NCBI RefSeq assembly: GCF_022581195.2
Contig: NC_061455.1
Location: forward strand, 6,506,120-6,570,119
DNA: 64,000 bases
From: Helicoverpa zea
Taxonomy: Eukaryota; Arthropoda; Insecta; Lepidoptera; Noctuidae
Reading direction: 5' to 3'
In this document: piece after piece, positions 28,601 to 39,900 of the stretch
How positions within the stretch are numbered: the stretch's first letter is position 1
How the letters are laid out: each line of letters starts with the position of its first letter
Position numbers and translations under genes: made by a program
The notes under the pieces: model-generated
What the model saw: the letters and a program-made list of their open reading frames with translations, nothing else
Database searches by the model: none
Told to the model about the DNA's origin: nothing

Positions 28601-30237
28601 ACTTTTTATCTTCAATTGCCGGCATATCATGTTTTCCATAAGCGTAATCGAAATATGTATGTCGAGGATCAATTTCGTGGCACCAACGATAGCCTTCTTT
28701 ACCCGCGCGAACTTTTTTAATTTTTTTCATTGATTGCTCAGTGCATCTACAAGTGCAAATTAACTCTGATATTCCCTTTTTGGGTGTTTTTAAGCAAACG
28801 CATTCATCAAGTTTTACAGGAGAAGTATCACAAATGCACGGATTTGTACAATCGCAGGTAGTGAAGCACTTGCAATGTTCTGGGTTATTGCAAGTACAAA
28901 TTTTTACTGGAAAGCATTTGCAAACACCACCAATACTTTCCTCAGCGCAAGTACATTTTTTCGGTGCATCGCAACTGCAAATTGATTTGTTTTCATCAGC
29001 TCTACAGGGAATATCTTCGAACTCTTCTGGTTCGCACACACAAGTACGTTGTATACCACAAATACATTCGGCCAGGCAAATACAATCTTTTCCTTTAAGG
29101 CAGTAGCACAATTCTTTCGGCGGTGGCTTTTGGCATTCACAAGGTTCTTCCTCACCTGTTTCACCTGTTTTTCTGACAGCTCCAGCTTCACTACTGACAA
29201 AGCTAGCTTCTCCTTCAGCCCCATAGCTTTCCTCTTCAACTGTTTCATATTTCGGTTTTCCTTCCTTCGTAAACTTAGGCTTACGTTTACATTTACAGAT
29301 AGGGCAAGGACTCCTATCTGGATCGCAAATACACGGTTTCTCTACTTTGGCACAAGTGCATATTGGCAATATTTTCCCGTCAGGATCACAGACACACACG
29401 TTGCTACCTTTACATTTACAAGTAACTTCAGGGTATCCTGGAGCACAAACGCATATTTCTTTTAGCTCTGCGCAGGTACACGTAGCCTTACTTTTGGCTC
29501 CACACTGGCACGGCACTTTCATATAACATGGACATTCGCCTGTTTTATCTTTTTTGCAAGTACAATATATTAGTGCTTTTGCTGCCTGATTTATTTTTGG
29601 CATTCCGTCAACCACGACTATACTTGTTTTACTATTTACCGGCGGAGGAGGTTTACTACAATCAGGGAAAAAGTAAAAATGAAATTCGTCATCATCTTCT
29701 TCCTCCTCTGCTTCTTGAGATTCCTCTGGAACATAATCTTTTACTTCAAACGCAGTATCCTCCTTCACTTCCTCTGACACCGTTGGTTCGGTAGTGTCTT
29801 CGCATGACCACTCTGATTCAGATTCCTCTCCTTCTAGGTCTCCCTCATAATGCCCACAGCTAATAATCAATGTTTCCCCAAAACAAATTTCCTTTTTGAT
29901 AGCTTGGTCTGAAAGGGAAAGCAATCGCCTATCGTTAAAAGAATAGCAAGGGAAGTCACCAATCATAGTGTTCTTGATAATCATATTTCCTTACTACTAC
30001 TTTCTTACAAAAAAGTTACCTGCTACTTACTAATACGTTTCACGAAGAACATTATTATTTTCATTTAAAAATAATCAGCACACCTTTCCACAAGCTCGAT
30101 TAGCTCCAAGGCCATAGGAATAAATTTTGTTGCAGATGGACAGAGATGTTTATGAGGCACATAAATGTTTACTTACCTATTTCAAATGGTAATTGTTTTG
30201 ATAAATCTATAAGGGAGACGGGAGCTTCCATATCCAT
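25640..30237 (-). CDS. CATIP: CATIP-like ciliary protein with Cys-rich insertion
   Basis: Seven exons on the minus strand: 30177-30237, 28460-29989, 28018-28171, 27661-27922, 27079-27202, 26610-26770, 25640-25861. Phases agree at every junction and give 837 aa. Residues 35-75 (ETLIISCGHYEG context) and everything from exon 3 on follow CATIP (ciliogenesis-associated TTC17-interacting protein): GSNIVLLRYIALRR (exon 4), the VVNGTPFFVVKVERH region (exon 5), DAWRDDLQLMSDFLDYK (exon 6), and LLLRPQDTLHFTRHYFGTV (exon 7, resembling a docking-type C terminus). In mammals CATIP is about 390 aa and acts in actin organisation during ciliogenesis and in sperm. Here exon 2 adds roughly 450 residues, including acidic stretches and about 25 CxC motifs (residues 163-436). 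The start is the first ATG in frame with a clean donor AG|GTAAGT. It is divergent from TANGO1. In insects a testis or sperm-flagellum role is likely (inference). Confidence 0.8.
28743..29564 (-). repeat. CxC-repeat coding region within CATIP exon 2
   Basis: It encodes residues 163-436 of the CATIP-like protein: about 25 CxC pairs spaced 6-14 residues apart, in two blocks (residues 163-254 and 304-436) separated by a Lys/Glu-rich linker. Typical units are CTCAKVEKPCIC, CVCDPDG and CKCFPVKICTC. Proline, aspartate and lysine dominate the spacers. The regular TG/CA-rich codons also produce long spurious open frames on the opposite strand. Possible roles are metal binding or disulfide-rich cross-linking; no sequence evidence decides. 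Confidence 0.85.
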
Positions 30238-30904
30238 TTTGCAAATATTGAATTAACGGAAATATTTTTTGACGTTAAACCATTATGTTTATTTTATTTT
30301 TCTAAAAGCAATTATATCATTGGTACCAAAGAGGCAGAGACCTTGTCTGTCCTTATTTATAACTCCACACAAAACACAACTAAAGATTATAATACAGGTT
30401 CTAATGAGGTAGTAAGTAATATAATGAAACAACAGTCGGGAAATCCGCTTGGTAGAACACTTATATAACATATCCTATCGAGCCGACAAGTTTCATTTAT
30501 TAGGCGCAATAAATTGTATTTATTTATCAATAAAAAAAGTACAAATTATATTCTTACATGGAGGCTTAGAGAATGCTATTTTTTATTCAATTTTCTTTGC
30601 GTTTGCAAATCGTCTACGTTCCGAAAACTGTACGTTCCGTTTCACATTTTATCTCAGTCATGAAGTTATTATTTATACACTTTTTATTTTTTGGACAGTA
30701 CAGCTTATGAAAGATGCAAAAATACTATAAAAGAAAAAAAATAATAAAATATTATTTTTGACATAAAACACAATGTATTAGGTTTTTGTGTATTCCAATA
30801 CTGCGTAACACAGAACGACCGAACGATCGACTTGACAGATGATGTGGCCTCACGTCTAGCGAATTTTTTAAGAAATATTAATATAGAATTATTAGAATGC
30901 GAAA
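30238..30904. promoter_or_regulatory. Divergent promoter region CATIP / TANGO1
   Basis: 667 bp separate the two opposing start codons, so the promoters of both genes lie here. Near the TANGO1 start, 30841-30856 reads GATGTGGCCTCACGTC; the minus-strand GACGTGAG is an ACGTG-core site of the type bound by CREB3/CrebA and XBP1-class factors, which drive secretory-pathway genes (family knowledge). Whether it is used is untested. No clear TATA box or initiator was fixed. Confidence 0.5.
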
Positions 30905-33900
30905 ATGATTGTGTTAAAACTTATTTTATTTACGTTATTTATCTCAGTGTCACAATGCAGGACTCCTGACAAAGTATATTGTGTTAACAAAGAATGCAAC
31001 GGTAAGAGCCTAATACATTACAACGCCAGTTTTCGGAAGATAACTTTCTAACAACATATTTGTTACTCTTCCAGAACCTATATCTAAAGCGAGAACCTTG
31101 CTGGGTTATAATAGTGCTGATCCGGACCTAATATCTTTTCGCGGTAACAGTGAAGCTATCGTTTACATGAAATCAGCTGGTACCAATGAAGACTTATGGT
31201 TTGTGGACATCAATGGAATAGCGGGCCTCGTTCCCACCAAGTTTTTAAGAGAAACTAAGATTATAGGAAAGAACCTACAAGTTGTTGCTTTTGAGTCTGT
31301 GATAAAGGATGAAGTTAAGCCTGCCAAGGTTCAACAAGCTCATGAAGTTTTTGAAGGCACAACAATATACACCACAGAAGCATCTGTCAGTGCCGAACAG
31401 CAGGATTCTGCTACTGATTCACCGAAAACTGTCTCCAATGAAAATCTTACACCATCACTGAACAGTGCAATAGAAACACCAAATGAAAATGTAGATAATA
31501 ATGTTCCTAATGATAGTAATGAAGCGAATGTCAGTATTGAAAATGAGTCAAATAAAATTGAAAATTCAGAACCACCAAATGATGAGTCTACTACAACTGC
31601 TTCACCAGAAATTGCTGAACAAACTGAAGCATCTAATATTTCTAATGATTTAAATGAAAAAGTTGAGTCTACTCCGGAAACTGTACCTGAGTCTGTTCAA
31701 GAACATACAAGCAGTGAGCAGTTTGAATTGCAAAATGAAAATTCTAAAGAAATACCACCAGAAACAGTCCCATCACCAAACTTGTTAGCTACTGGCAGTC
31801 AAGGTTCTTTGAACAGTGAGTCCATCATTGAAGTGCCTGAGAAACAAAACTTCTTGCAAGACACACTAACTGAACCTGATCAGAATGACAACAAAGAACA
31901 AAACATGTCCCTGAATAATAACTTGGAAAATGTACAAGTGCCTCTAGACTCTTCAGCTGAGACAAATGTTATGCCTAATGGTAATTCTTTAAATGACAAT
32001 GTTGCACTCCCGAGTGAGGAACCTGTAGAAAGTCAAACAAAAGAACCTGAGAGCTTGACTACTGAATCACCCATTAGCGCTTCAACTGAACCTATCATAA
32101 ATCCTAATAGTGAACCAGTTGTAACTGCTGTAAATGAGCCTGTAGTGCTTGATGTAAATGAGCCTGTAGTACCTCCAGCATATGAACCTATAGCACCTCC
32201 TGCAAATGACCCTGTAGTGCCTCCCATATATGAACCCTTAGCCCCTATCCAACAGCAAGTTCTACCACCAATATTTTCCAACATTAACGTAGATATTCAC
32301 AACAAACCCCAAGTGCAAAGTGAAGAATCTAATGAAAATACTGCTTCTACAGTGGCAGACACAATTGAAATGATTCCTTCATCAATGGAAACATTGACAA
32401 CACTTGAACCTGTTCCAGAACCCTCAACTGAGTCACCACTACCTGTAGATCCAGAAATAAAGCTACCCACAACTACAGAGACAATACCTGCCACATTCTC
32501 TGAAGTGCCTTCAACTGTGCCAACCCCTGATGCGATTTCGCCATTAGCGAGTGTAGAAGCTCCACCTACAACAGAAATCCCAACACCAGACGTGGCCCAA
32601 CAGGATTTGTTTGCCACCACTCCTGCACCATACAATTCTGAGGAGTCTAGCCAAAGCTCTGAAGTACCAGAATTTATTACAACTGAGGCAAATCCTTACG
32701 AAAGTGTGGAAGATATTATCTCCTCTTTGCCTGATCCTGTAGAAGATATTAACAGTGCATCAACTGAAGCTCCAGTACAAGATGACAATACTGAAGGCTT
32801 TTTTTCAAATATGTACTCAACTGTAGCCGACATATGGCCATCCTCAACTGAGTCGCCAGAACCTTTATACAATACAGAATATCCAACATATGAGACTGAA
32901 AAAGCTGATGGCGATGAAGGATTCTCTTTCATGAAATATTTTATGTCAATGTATTATTCGGTGATGGGGGTTAGTGAGGAGTCTAAAGCTTTGTTTCCAT
33001 CAGTTGGTAAGTTAATTCTAGATAGTATTAACTAGTCTAGATTCAATTATTCAGTGAATGTTCCAATTCTTTCCACATAGCAAGCCAATTTTAATGTTAT
33101 GTCAACGTGTAGCAGTGTGTGAATAATCACAAACAAAATGAAATCATTATTACAGAGAAAGACCTGGTGAAATGATTTCATTTCAAAACATTTCATTTGT
33201 TAACATAACATCAATGTTTTCAGAACATGCTTCCTAACAGTGAATGGTTACTCATACAGTTGCCTATATGCAATCTAGATCTGATAATGTTTTATCATAG
33301 TGGTTATAGTAAGTGTAGGATGTTAAAAGATACAAGTTTCTGTCATTGAGCACAACAGGAATCTGAAGTAGGTTTATCTTTTACTGTAATATCACTAAGG
33401 AAAGATGTGTATATAATTTATTCACTGTCATACATTTTTGTGTATTAAGTTATTGAGATTGGCCCAACACATATAAACTCTATCTTATCAATATAAAATG
33501 CACAGCAATCACAAGTACATGAATTAATTATTAAGAATTAAAAAGTGCATTTTTTTTTATAAATAACTCAGCTCATAATTAGTGATTAGAAATTGACTTT
33601 TCATCATAAGTACACAGTTATCACAAATGTTTATCACTTAAAATCTCAATTTCAGGGGAAACATGCTTCAGTGATGAGTACTGCGATGGCACTTCACATG
33701 ATGGCAGTAACCGTCTGCTAACATTCCTTCTAACCACGGCTAGTTCAGTCCTACTGTTCACTCTGGGATACTACTACATAGACAACAGGAGACAGGATGG
33801 AAGACTTATAGGGACTATCAATTCATTGCAACGGGATTTACTTTTCACCACTAAGGTGAGCTCTTCTCCGTTGAAGTCTAATATTTTAAATAGACTTTTC

Positions 33901-36900
33901 AGTGTTAAGGGTAAAACATCCAAATTGAGAACCTTTTTTACGACAGTCAATTTATCAGGAGTCTCCAAAATTACTGATTAAATAAAATTAATTATATTCA
34001 GGTATCTAATCTGACATACCTTTGTTGTTCAATGAATGAATAATTTGGCCATAAATAAATTGATGAGTCATATTATTTTCCTTCTCTAATAAAACTAACT
34101 TCCATATTACTTACAGGAGTGTGAGATCCTCAAAGAGGAACTTGCCACTACTAAAAGCAAGTTAGCTGGCATTGAAGACAGCTCATTCGGTATGGACGAC
34201 ATGGTACAATCTCTGAAGGAAGAAATCAATGAGTTGAAGGCCACAAACGACAGACTACGTAATTCCTTAGATGATAACGAGAAGTTGCTCAGGGTATCGG
34301 AGAATACTGCTGGGGAATTGCAGAATACCTTGAGTGAAGTGGAAAATACTCTTAGTGAGCTCTTGGCGGAGAGAGCTAACTTTGAAGAGCAAATTGTGGA
34401 GTTGAATGGTGAGTTTACCAGTTACAAAACTGAGATGTTCCTTTTTTATAATTATAGCATCTATATTCTTGGTCAAATCTCTGTCAAATTCATTACACTA
34501 CACATCACCAAAATTGTAATAACATTACAAGTAAACAGGTCAAGGTTTGTTTCTTAAAAGTCAGCATGACAATGTGAAACAGAGGTTGAATTATAATTAT
34601 CTACATTATTTTAAATTGATTATGTTGGAGATTTACTTCAAGTTAACTAGCTCACACAATTTAATAATTCCAAATGTACAATTGCACATTAAAATATTTG
34701 ACCCGCTCATCTCTTCATTTAAAATAAATATATATTTGGCAGCGATGCAGATGATACACTATCTTAATTTTAATTTCTGCTCTTTTGTTAACTGAATCAA
34801 TTTTATACATATTTCTAGGTAAAATTCAAGCGTTTGAAGAGGAATTAATATCCGTAAGCCGAGAGAGAGACAACTTCCAACTCAAGTATGTCTCGGCTGA
34901 ATCTACGTTAGAAGAATTCAAAAAACAAAAGAAACAATTCGAAGAAATCAACCAGCAGTTATCAGAAGCTAAAAACACAATAGAATTACAGAAACATGAG
35001 ATTGAAGCCTTAAAGGTATGTAACCTTTACCAAAGTCTCTTAATTCTATTATGGCCATTCCCTTTATTGTATCAGTCTTTTAATTTGCTTATTAGAGATA
35101 GAATTTTGATATTAGCCCCATACAAGTTATGTAATAGTCAAAATATTGGCAAAGGTCGTTATAAATTATTTCTTTTATACCAAAGCCTTAAGTATAATAT
35201 AACTGTGAAAGTAAGACAGTTATCACTGGTGATGTATTTTTTGCCACTATTACAATAAATACTGAAAACCAAAATATACATATAATAGAGTTCTCATTCA
35301 TTCAAACATGATTTTTTTGCCGTTTTTTTGATAATGGTAAGGCATCCTACGTGCGCGAGTCCGACTCCCACTTGACCAGTTTTTTTATTTCTGTAGGTCA
35401 CTATCATTCCTTTACAAGTAAATATGTATTTTCAGGATGCTGTAAAAGATTTGAAAAATGGAACATCAGCAGACGTGGATGTCACATCTTTCCTAGACCA
35501 TACTGAAATCAAAGCTAAACTGTCCAAAGCATTGCAAGAGAAAACCTCATTCGAGAGCAAGTATGAGGTAAGTACTTTTTACTATGGTATATTTTTGCTA
35601 TAATAATTCCTATTCCTATTATTCCTCTTGTGCCTGATCAACATAAATAATTTTTTTTCATTTTCACACTAATAATATAGATATAGATAGAGGAAAGATT
35701 TGATTGTTTGCTTGTTTGAAATGTTATATGTTGTTTGTAATAGTCGTGGTGGCCTAGTGGGTAAAGGACCAACCTCTCGAGTATGAGGGCGCGGTTTCGA
35801 TCCCAGGTCAGGCAAGTACCAATGCAACTTTTCTAAGTTTGTATGTACTTTCTAAGTATATCTTAGACACCATTAGCTGTGTTTCAGATGGCACGTTAAA
35901 CTGTAGGTCCCGGCCGTCATTGAACATCTTTGGCAGTCGTTACGGGTAGTCAGAAGCCAATAAGTCTGACACCATTCTAACCAAGGGGTATCGGGTTGCC
36001 CGGGTAACTGGGTTGAGGAGGTCAGATAGGCAGTCGCTTCTTGTAAAGCACTGGTACTCAGCTGAATCCGGTTAGACTGGAAGCCAACCCCAACATGATT
36101 GGAAAAAGGCTCAGAGGATGATGATGCTTGTTTGAAATGAATAGGCTGCGAAATTTGTGGAACAATTTGAAAAATTATTTAATTCTAAGGAAACTACATT
36201 ATGCCTGATGAACATAGGCTATATTTTATCTGGGTACGACCAGCAGTCCTCCCGGACGCGGAAAACCGCGGGAAAACAGCTAGTACTGAATTGGAATTTT
36301 CACATTTATGTCCTTTCTTCTTTATTCTTATATAAAAAAATGACTTATTGAGTTGCCCTTTTCTTCTGATTTTCGACTTTAATTCTGATTCTAATAATAC
36401 TTTACAGACTGAACTCAAGGAAAGGACCCGTCTGGCCGAAGAACTGAAGGCTTCTCAAGAGACTTTAGCTACTATGAGTCAGAGTGCCAGCGAAGCGCTC
36501 ACCAGGCTCGAGGTCTTAGGCAAATATTTCCAGGAGAGGGAAGGGGAATTACTAAAGTAAGTACACTTATACATTATAATTTATGTACAAATATTTATAT
36601 AATTAAAAACTATTCTTGTTAAACACCTGAAACTAAAAAGCATCAAAAACTTCATCCCAATCGCTGTTAAATTATCTTGGATTTAATTGATATAGGTATG
36701 TATGTAGTAAAAGGGAAAAAATATAAATTAAAAAAGATTATTTGTAACCTCATAAAATAAAATTTTAAGTAAATGAGGCTCCAAAGATTATTTTTTTTTT
36801 CATTGGTTGCATGAAAGATGTCAAAAACGCAGGCAGTTCCACGAGAGCTAAATTAAATAAATGTTATATGATTTTTAATGTACCTACAGATTGTTTACTA

Positions 36901-39900
36901 ATTTTTAATTAACCCCCGACGCAAAAACGACGGGGTGTTATAAGTTTGACGTGTCTGTGTGTGTGTGTGTATGTGTGTGTGTGTGTGTGTGTGTGTATGT
37001 GGCATCGTAGCTCCCAAACGGATGATCCGATTGTAATGCGGTTTTTTTTGTTTAAAAGGAGTGTCATTCGGGAGTGTTCTTAGCTATGTTTGGTGGAAAT
37101 CGGTTCAGGTCTTCAAGGTCATCAGCTCGTTTGTTAGGTGTGAGAGGAATGTTACACGCTCAGTTTACTTGCAAGCATGTGTGGGATCTGAAATTTGAAA
37201 CACTAATGTCTTCTGGAACCACTGAGCTGGTCTGCTGTTAGGGCACGAAGGTAGGAGACGTAACCCTGAACTGCCTTTTAGTAAACCCATCGAGTTTGGG
37301 CTCGTTGAATTTGTCTTGACTAGTTCTCTTCAATTGACGAGAACCTGATACTGGAAATGGGATGTGGCGGATGAAACCCTGGAATGCCGGAATGAAACGG
37401 ATAAACCGATTTATATCTTCGCTGAAAATCTAGAATTACCAAAGGTTTATGTTTCCTCAATCTGTGCAATTCTCCCAGAGCCAGTATGTTATGAGGATTG
37501 TTAAACAGCATCCTTTGGCCGAGATCGCATAGAGCGACCCCATCTTAAAATAAAAGAAATTAACTGAAAGAAGGAAAAATTAAGGAGCTCCTTCAAAAAG
37601 CATGAAATAAAATTAAATAATAAATTTAAAAAAACCCCCGACCCAAAAAAAGTACGCAATTAGTATGACAAAAGGTTAAAAACGCTAAACCCTATAAAAA
37701 GCAAAAAAATAAAATTATAAATTTAAAAAAACCCCCGACCCAAAAAAGTACGCAATAATTATGACAAAAGGTTAAAAATGCTAAACCCTATAAAAAGCAA
37801 AAAATAACTTTTAACACTACGTAAACTAAATTTTTTCGTATCGGGGGACCGCTCTAATTCATTACTTTAGATACGTGTTTTTTTTTTTAACGAATGTTGT
37901 AATTAGGTAGGTATCATTTGATTTATGTAAGTATTTATGAAGGTAAAAAGCGGTCCCCCGACACGTCAAAATTTAGTTTACGTAGTGTTAAAAGTTATTT
38001 TTTGCTTTTTATAGGGTTTAGCATTTTTAACCTTTTGTCATAATTATTGCGTACTTTTTTGGGTCGGGGGTTTTTTTAAATTTATAATTTTATTTTTTTG
38101 CTTTTTATAGGGTTTAGCGTTTTTAACCTTTTGTCATACTAATTGCGTACTTTTTTTGGGTCGGGGGTTTTTTTAAATTTATTATTTAATTTTATTTTTT
38201 ATTAATTTACAGAGAGCTTAGCGCCAAAGAATCGTTATGGCTGAGTAAGCAAGGCGAGTCAGCTAGCACCGTTGAAAAGATTGAACTTCTACAGCAAGAA
38301 GTACAGAGATATAAGTGAGTATTCATGTTGTTTCTATATTTTTTGTAACAGTCAAAAATCGTACATATTTTGTAGAAGACACATTCGTTATTGCGTATAT
38401 TTTATGTATATCGTTTCTGCCGTGAACTTTTAATAACGAAACGTGTTTGATTCTTTGGAGTGTACACGAAAAAAAAAACTAATATTTCAAGTTGTTTCCT
38501 TAGAACTGCAAACCCCAAAACCATAATATTTTTTCTTTTATTTTCACCGTAGTAAATGATCCCACCTACTTCCTACATTTACAGAGAGAAATGCGACGCG
38601 CTAACACTAGAACTAGCAGAACAGGAATCATCCCGACGAAGTGCGTTAAGCGAGGTAGAAGCGCGGGCGCACGCCGCGTGGCTGGAAGCACGCGCCGCCA
38701 AGCGCGACGCCGACGCGGCGCGGGACGACGCGGCGGCGTTACGTCGCAAACTTGCCGCGCTCACCGCTGCCGACGGCGCCGTGTCGCCGCATCACAGTAC
38801 GTATATACATTACTTTCGGCCAAGTGTAAAACCCACAGTAACGGCCCTTTCACACGGCACTCCAGTTTTTTGCAGGATACCGTTTTTTGCAGGATCCCGT
38901 TTGATCGCAAAAAAAATTATTATATGCTAGTGTTCACACGAGCAAACCGCATGCAGGATCCTGCAAAATGCTGTTCCCGTCGATTTGTGCGATTCGGTTT
39001 TATCACTTGAAACTGAATCGTTCATCCAGTAAAATGCGGGAATCCTGCAAAAACGGACGCTGTGTTCACACGTAGTTCAGTTTTGCAGGATACAGTAAAA
39101 TGCCGGTCTCGCAGAACTGGACTGCCGTGTGAAAGGGCTGTTAAGTGTGTAACCCGTACGGTTACCTAAGTGTGAACCTACCTACCTACACGGCCACACC
39201 ACATCACCGCGCTGCACTTTAAAGCCTCGCTGAACGCCGAATCATCATAGAATAATGGCATAGAATAAGCTGCTTTCAGAAGCTGCAGCCTTTGAAATAT
39301 TAAAAAGATCTAGCAAATAATATCTTGACTTCCATTTGTAATGAATGCGATTTAATTTTGAACCAAAATAATTTACCAATTCAAATACCTTAACCTTCGC
39401 AAGTAAGTATCCGTCAAGAGCGCCAAGGCCTGAAATAAACGCTTCAGACCGACTCTGTAATAAAATACCACCTTTAATTTTATTATAAACACTGTTAATT
39501 GTCTTTCAGAAGTGTCTTCCCCGTTGGATACGGTAGAGAATGCGGTATTACCGCCGCCACTGCCGCCGATGTTCTTACCGCCGCCGCTCCTGCCTCCGCT
39601 ACCGCGCCCGCCGCCGCTCGGCAGGCTGCCCTCACCACATCCACCTAGGTATGACATAAATCTCTTATAAGTTATATCGAATTTGAAAGTAAGGGTCATG
39701 GCACATTATACCGGCACCGCAACAGCACAGCTGCAGCACGGCGTCGCCCCGAATTTAGACTACGGCTAGCTGCCAGCGCGCTAACTACGCGTTGTCTGCA
39801 AGGTGCAAGCTCGCCGGCTGCGATGTGTAAGCTTGCTGTCACCGCAAACTCAATATTGTTTTAAGACAGTTATGATTGAACATTGATTGCTTCGCTGCCG

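Noticed and set aside
28741..29465. Several open frames opposite and out of frame with CATIP exon 2 (88-138 codons)
   Set aside because: They arise from the repetitive TGC/TGT-rich coding array; the sense frame has splice sites in phase with CATIP exons on both sides.
32033..32932. Open frames antisense to TANGO1 exon 2
   Set aside because: By-products of the low-complexity Pro/Glu/Thr coding sequence; no splice or start context.
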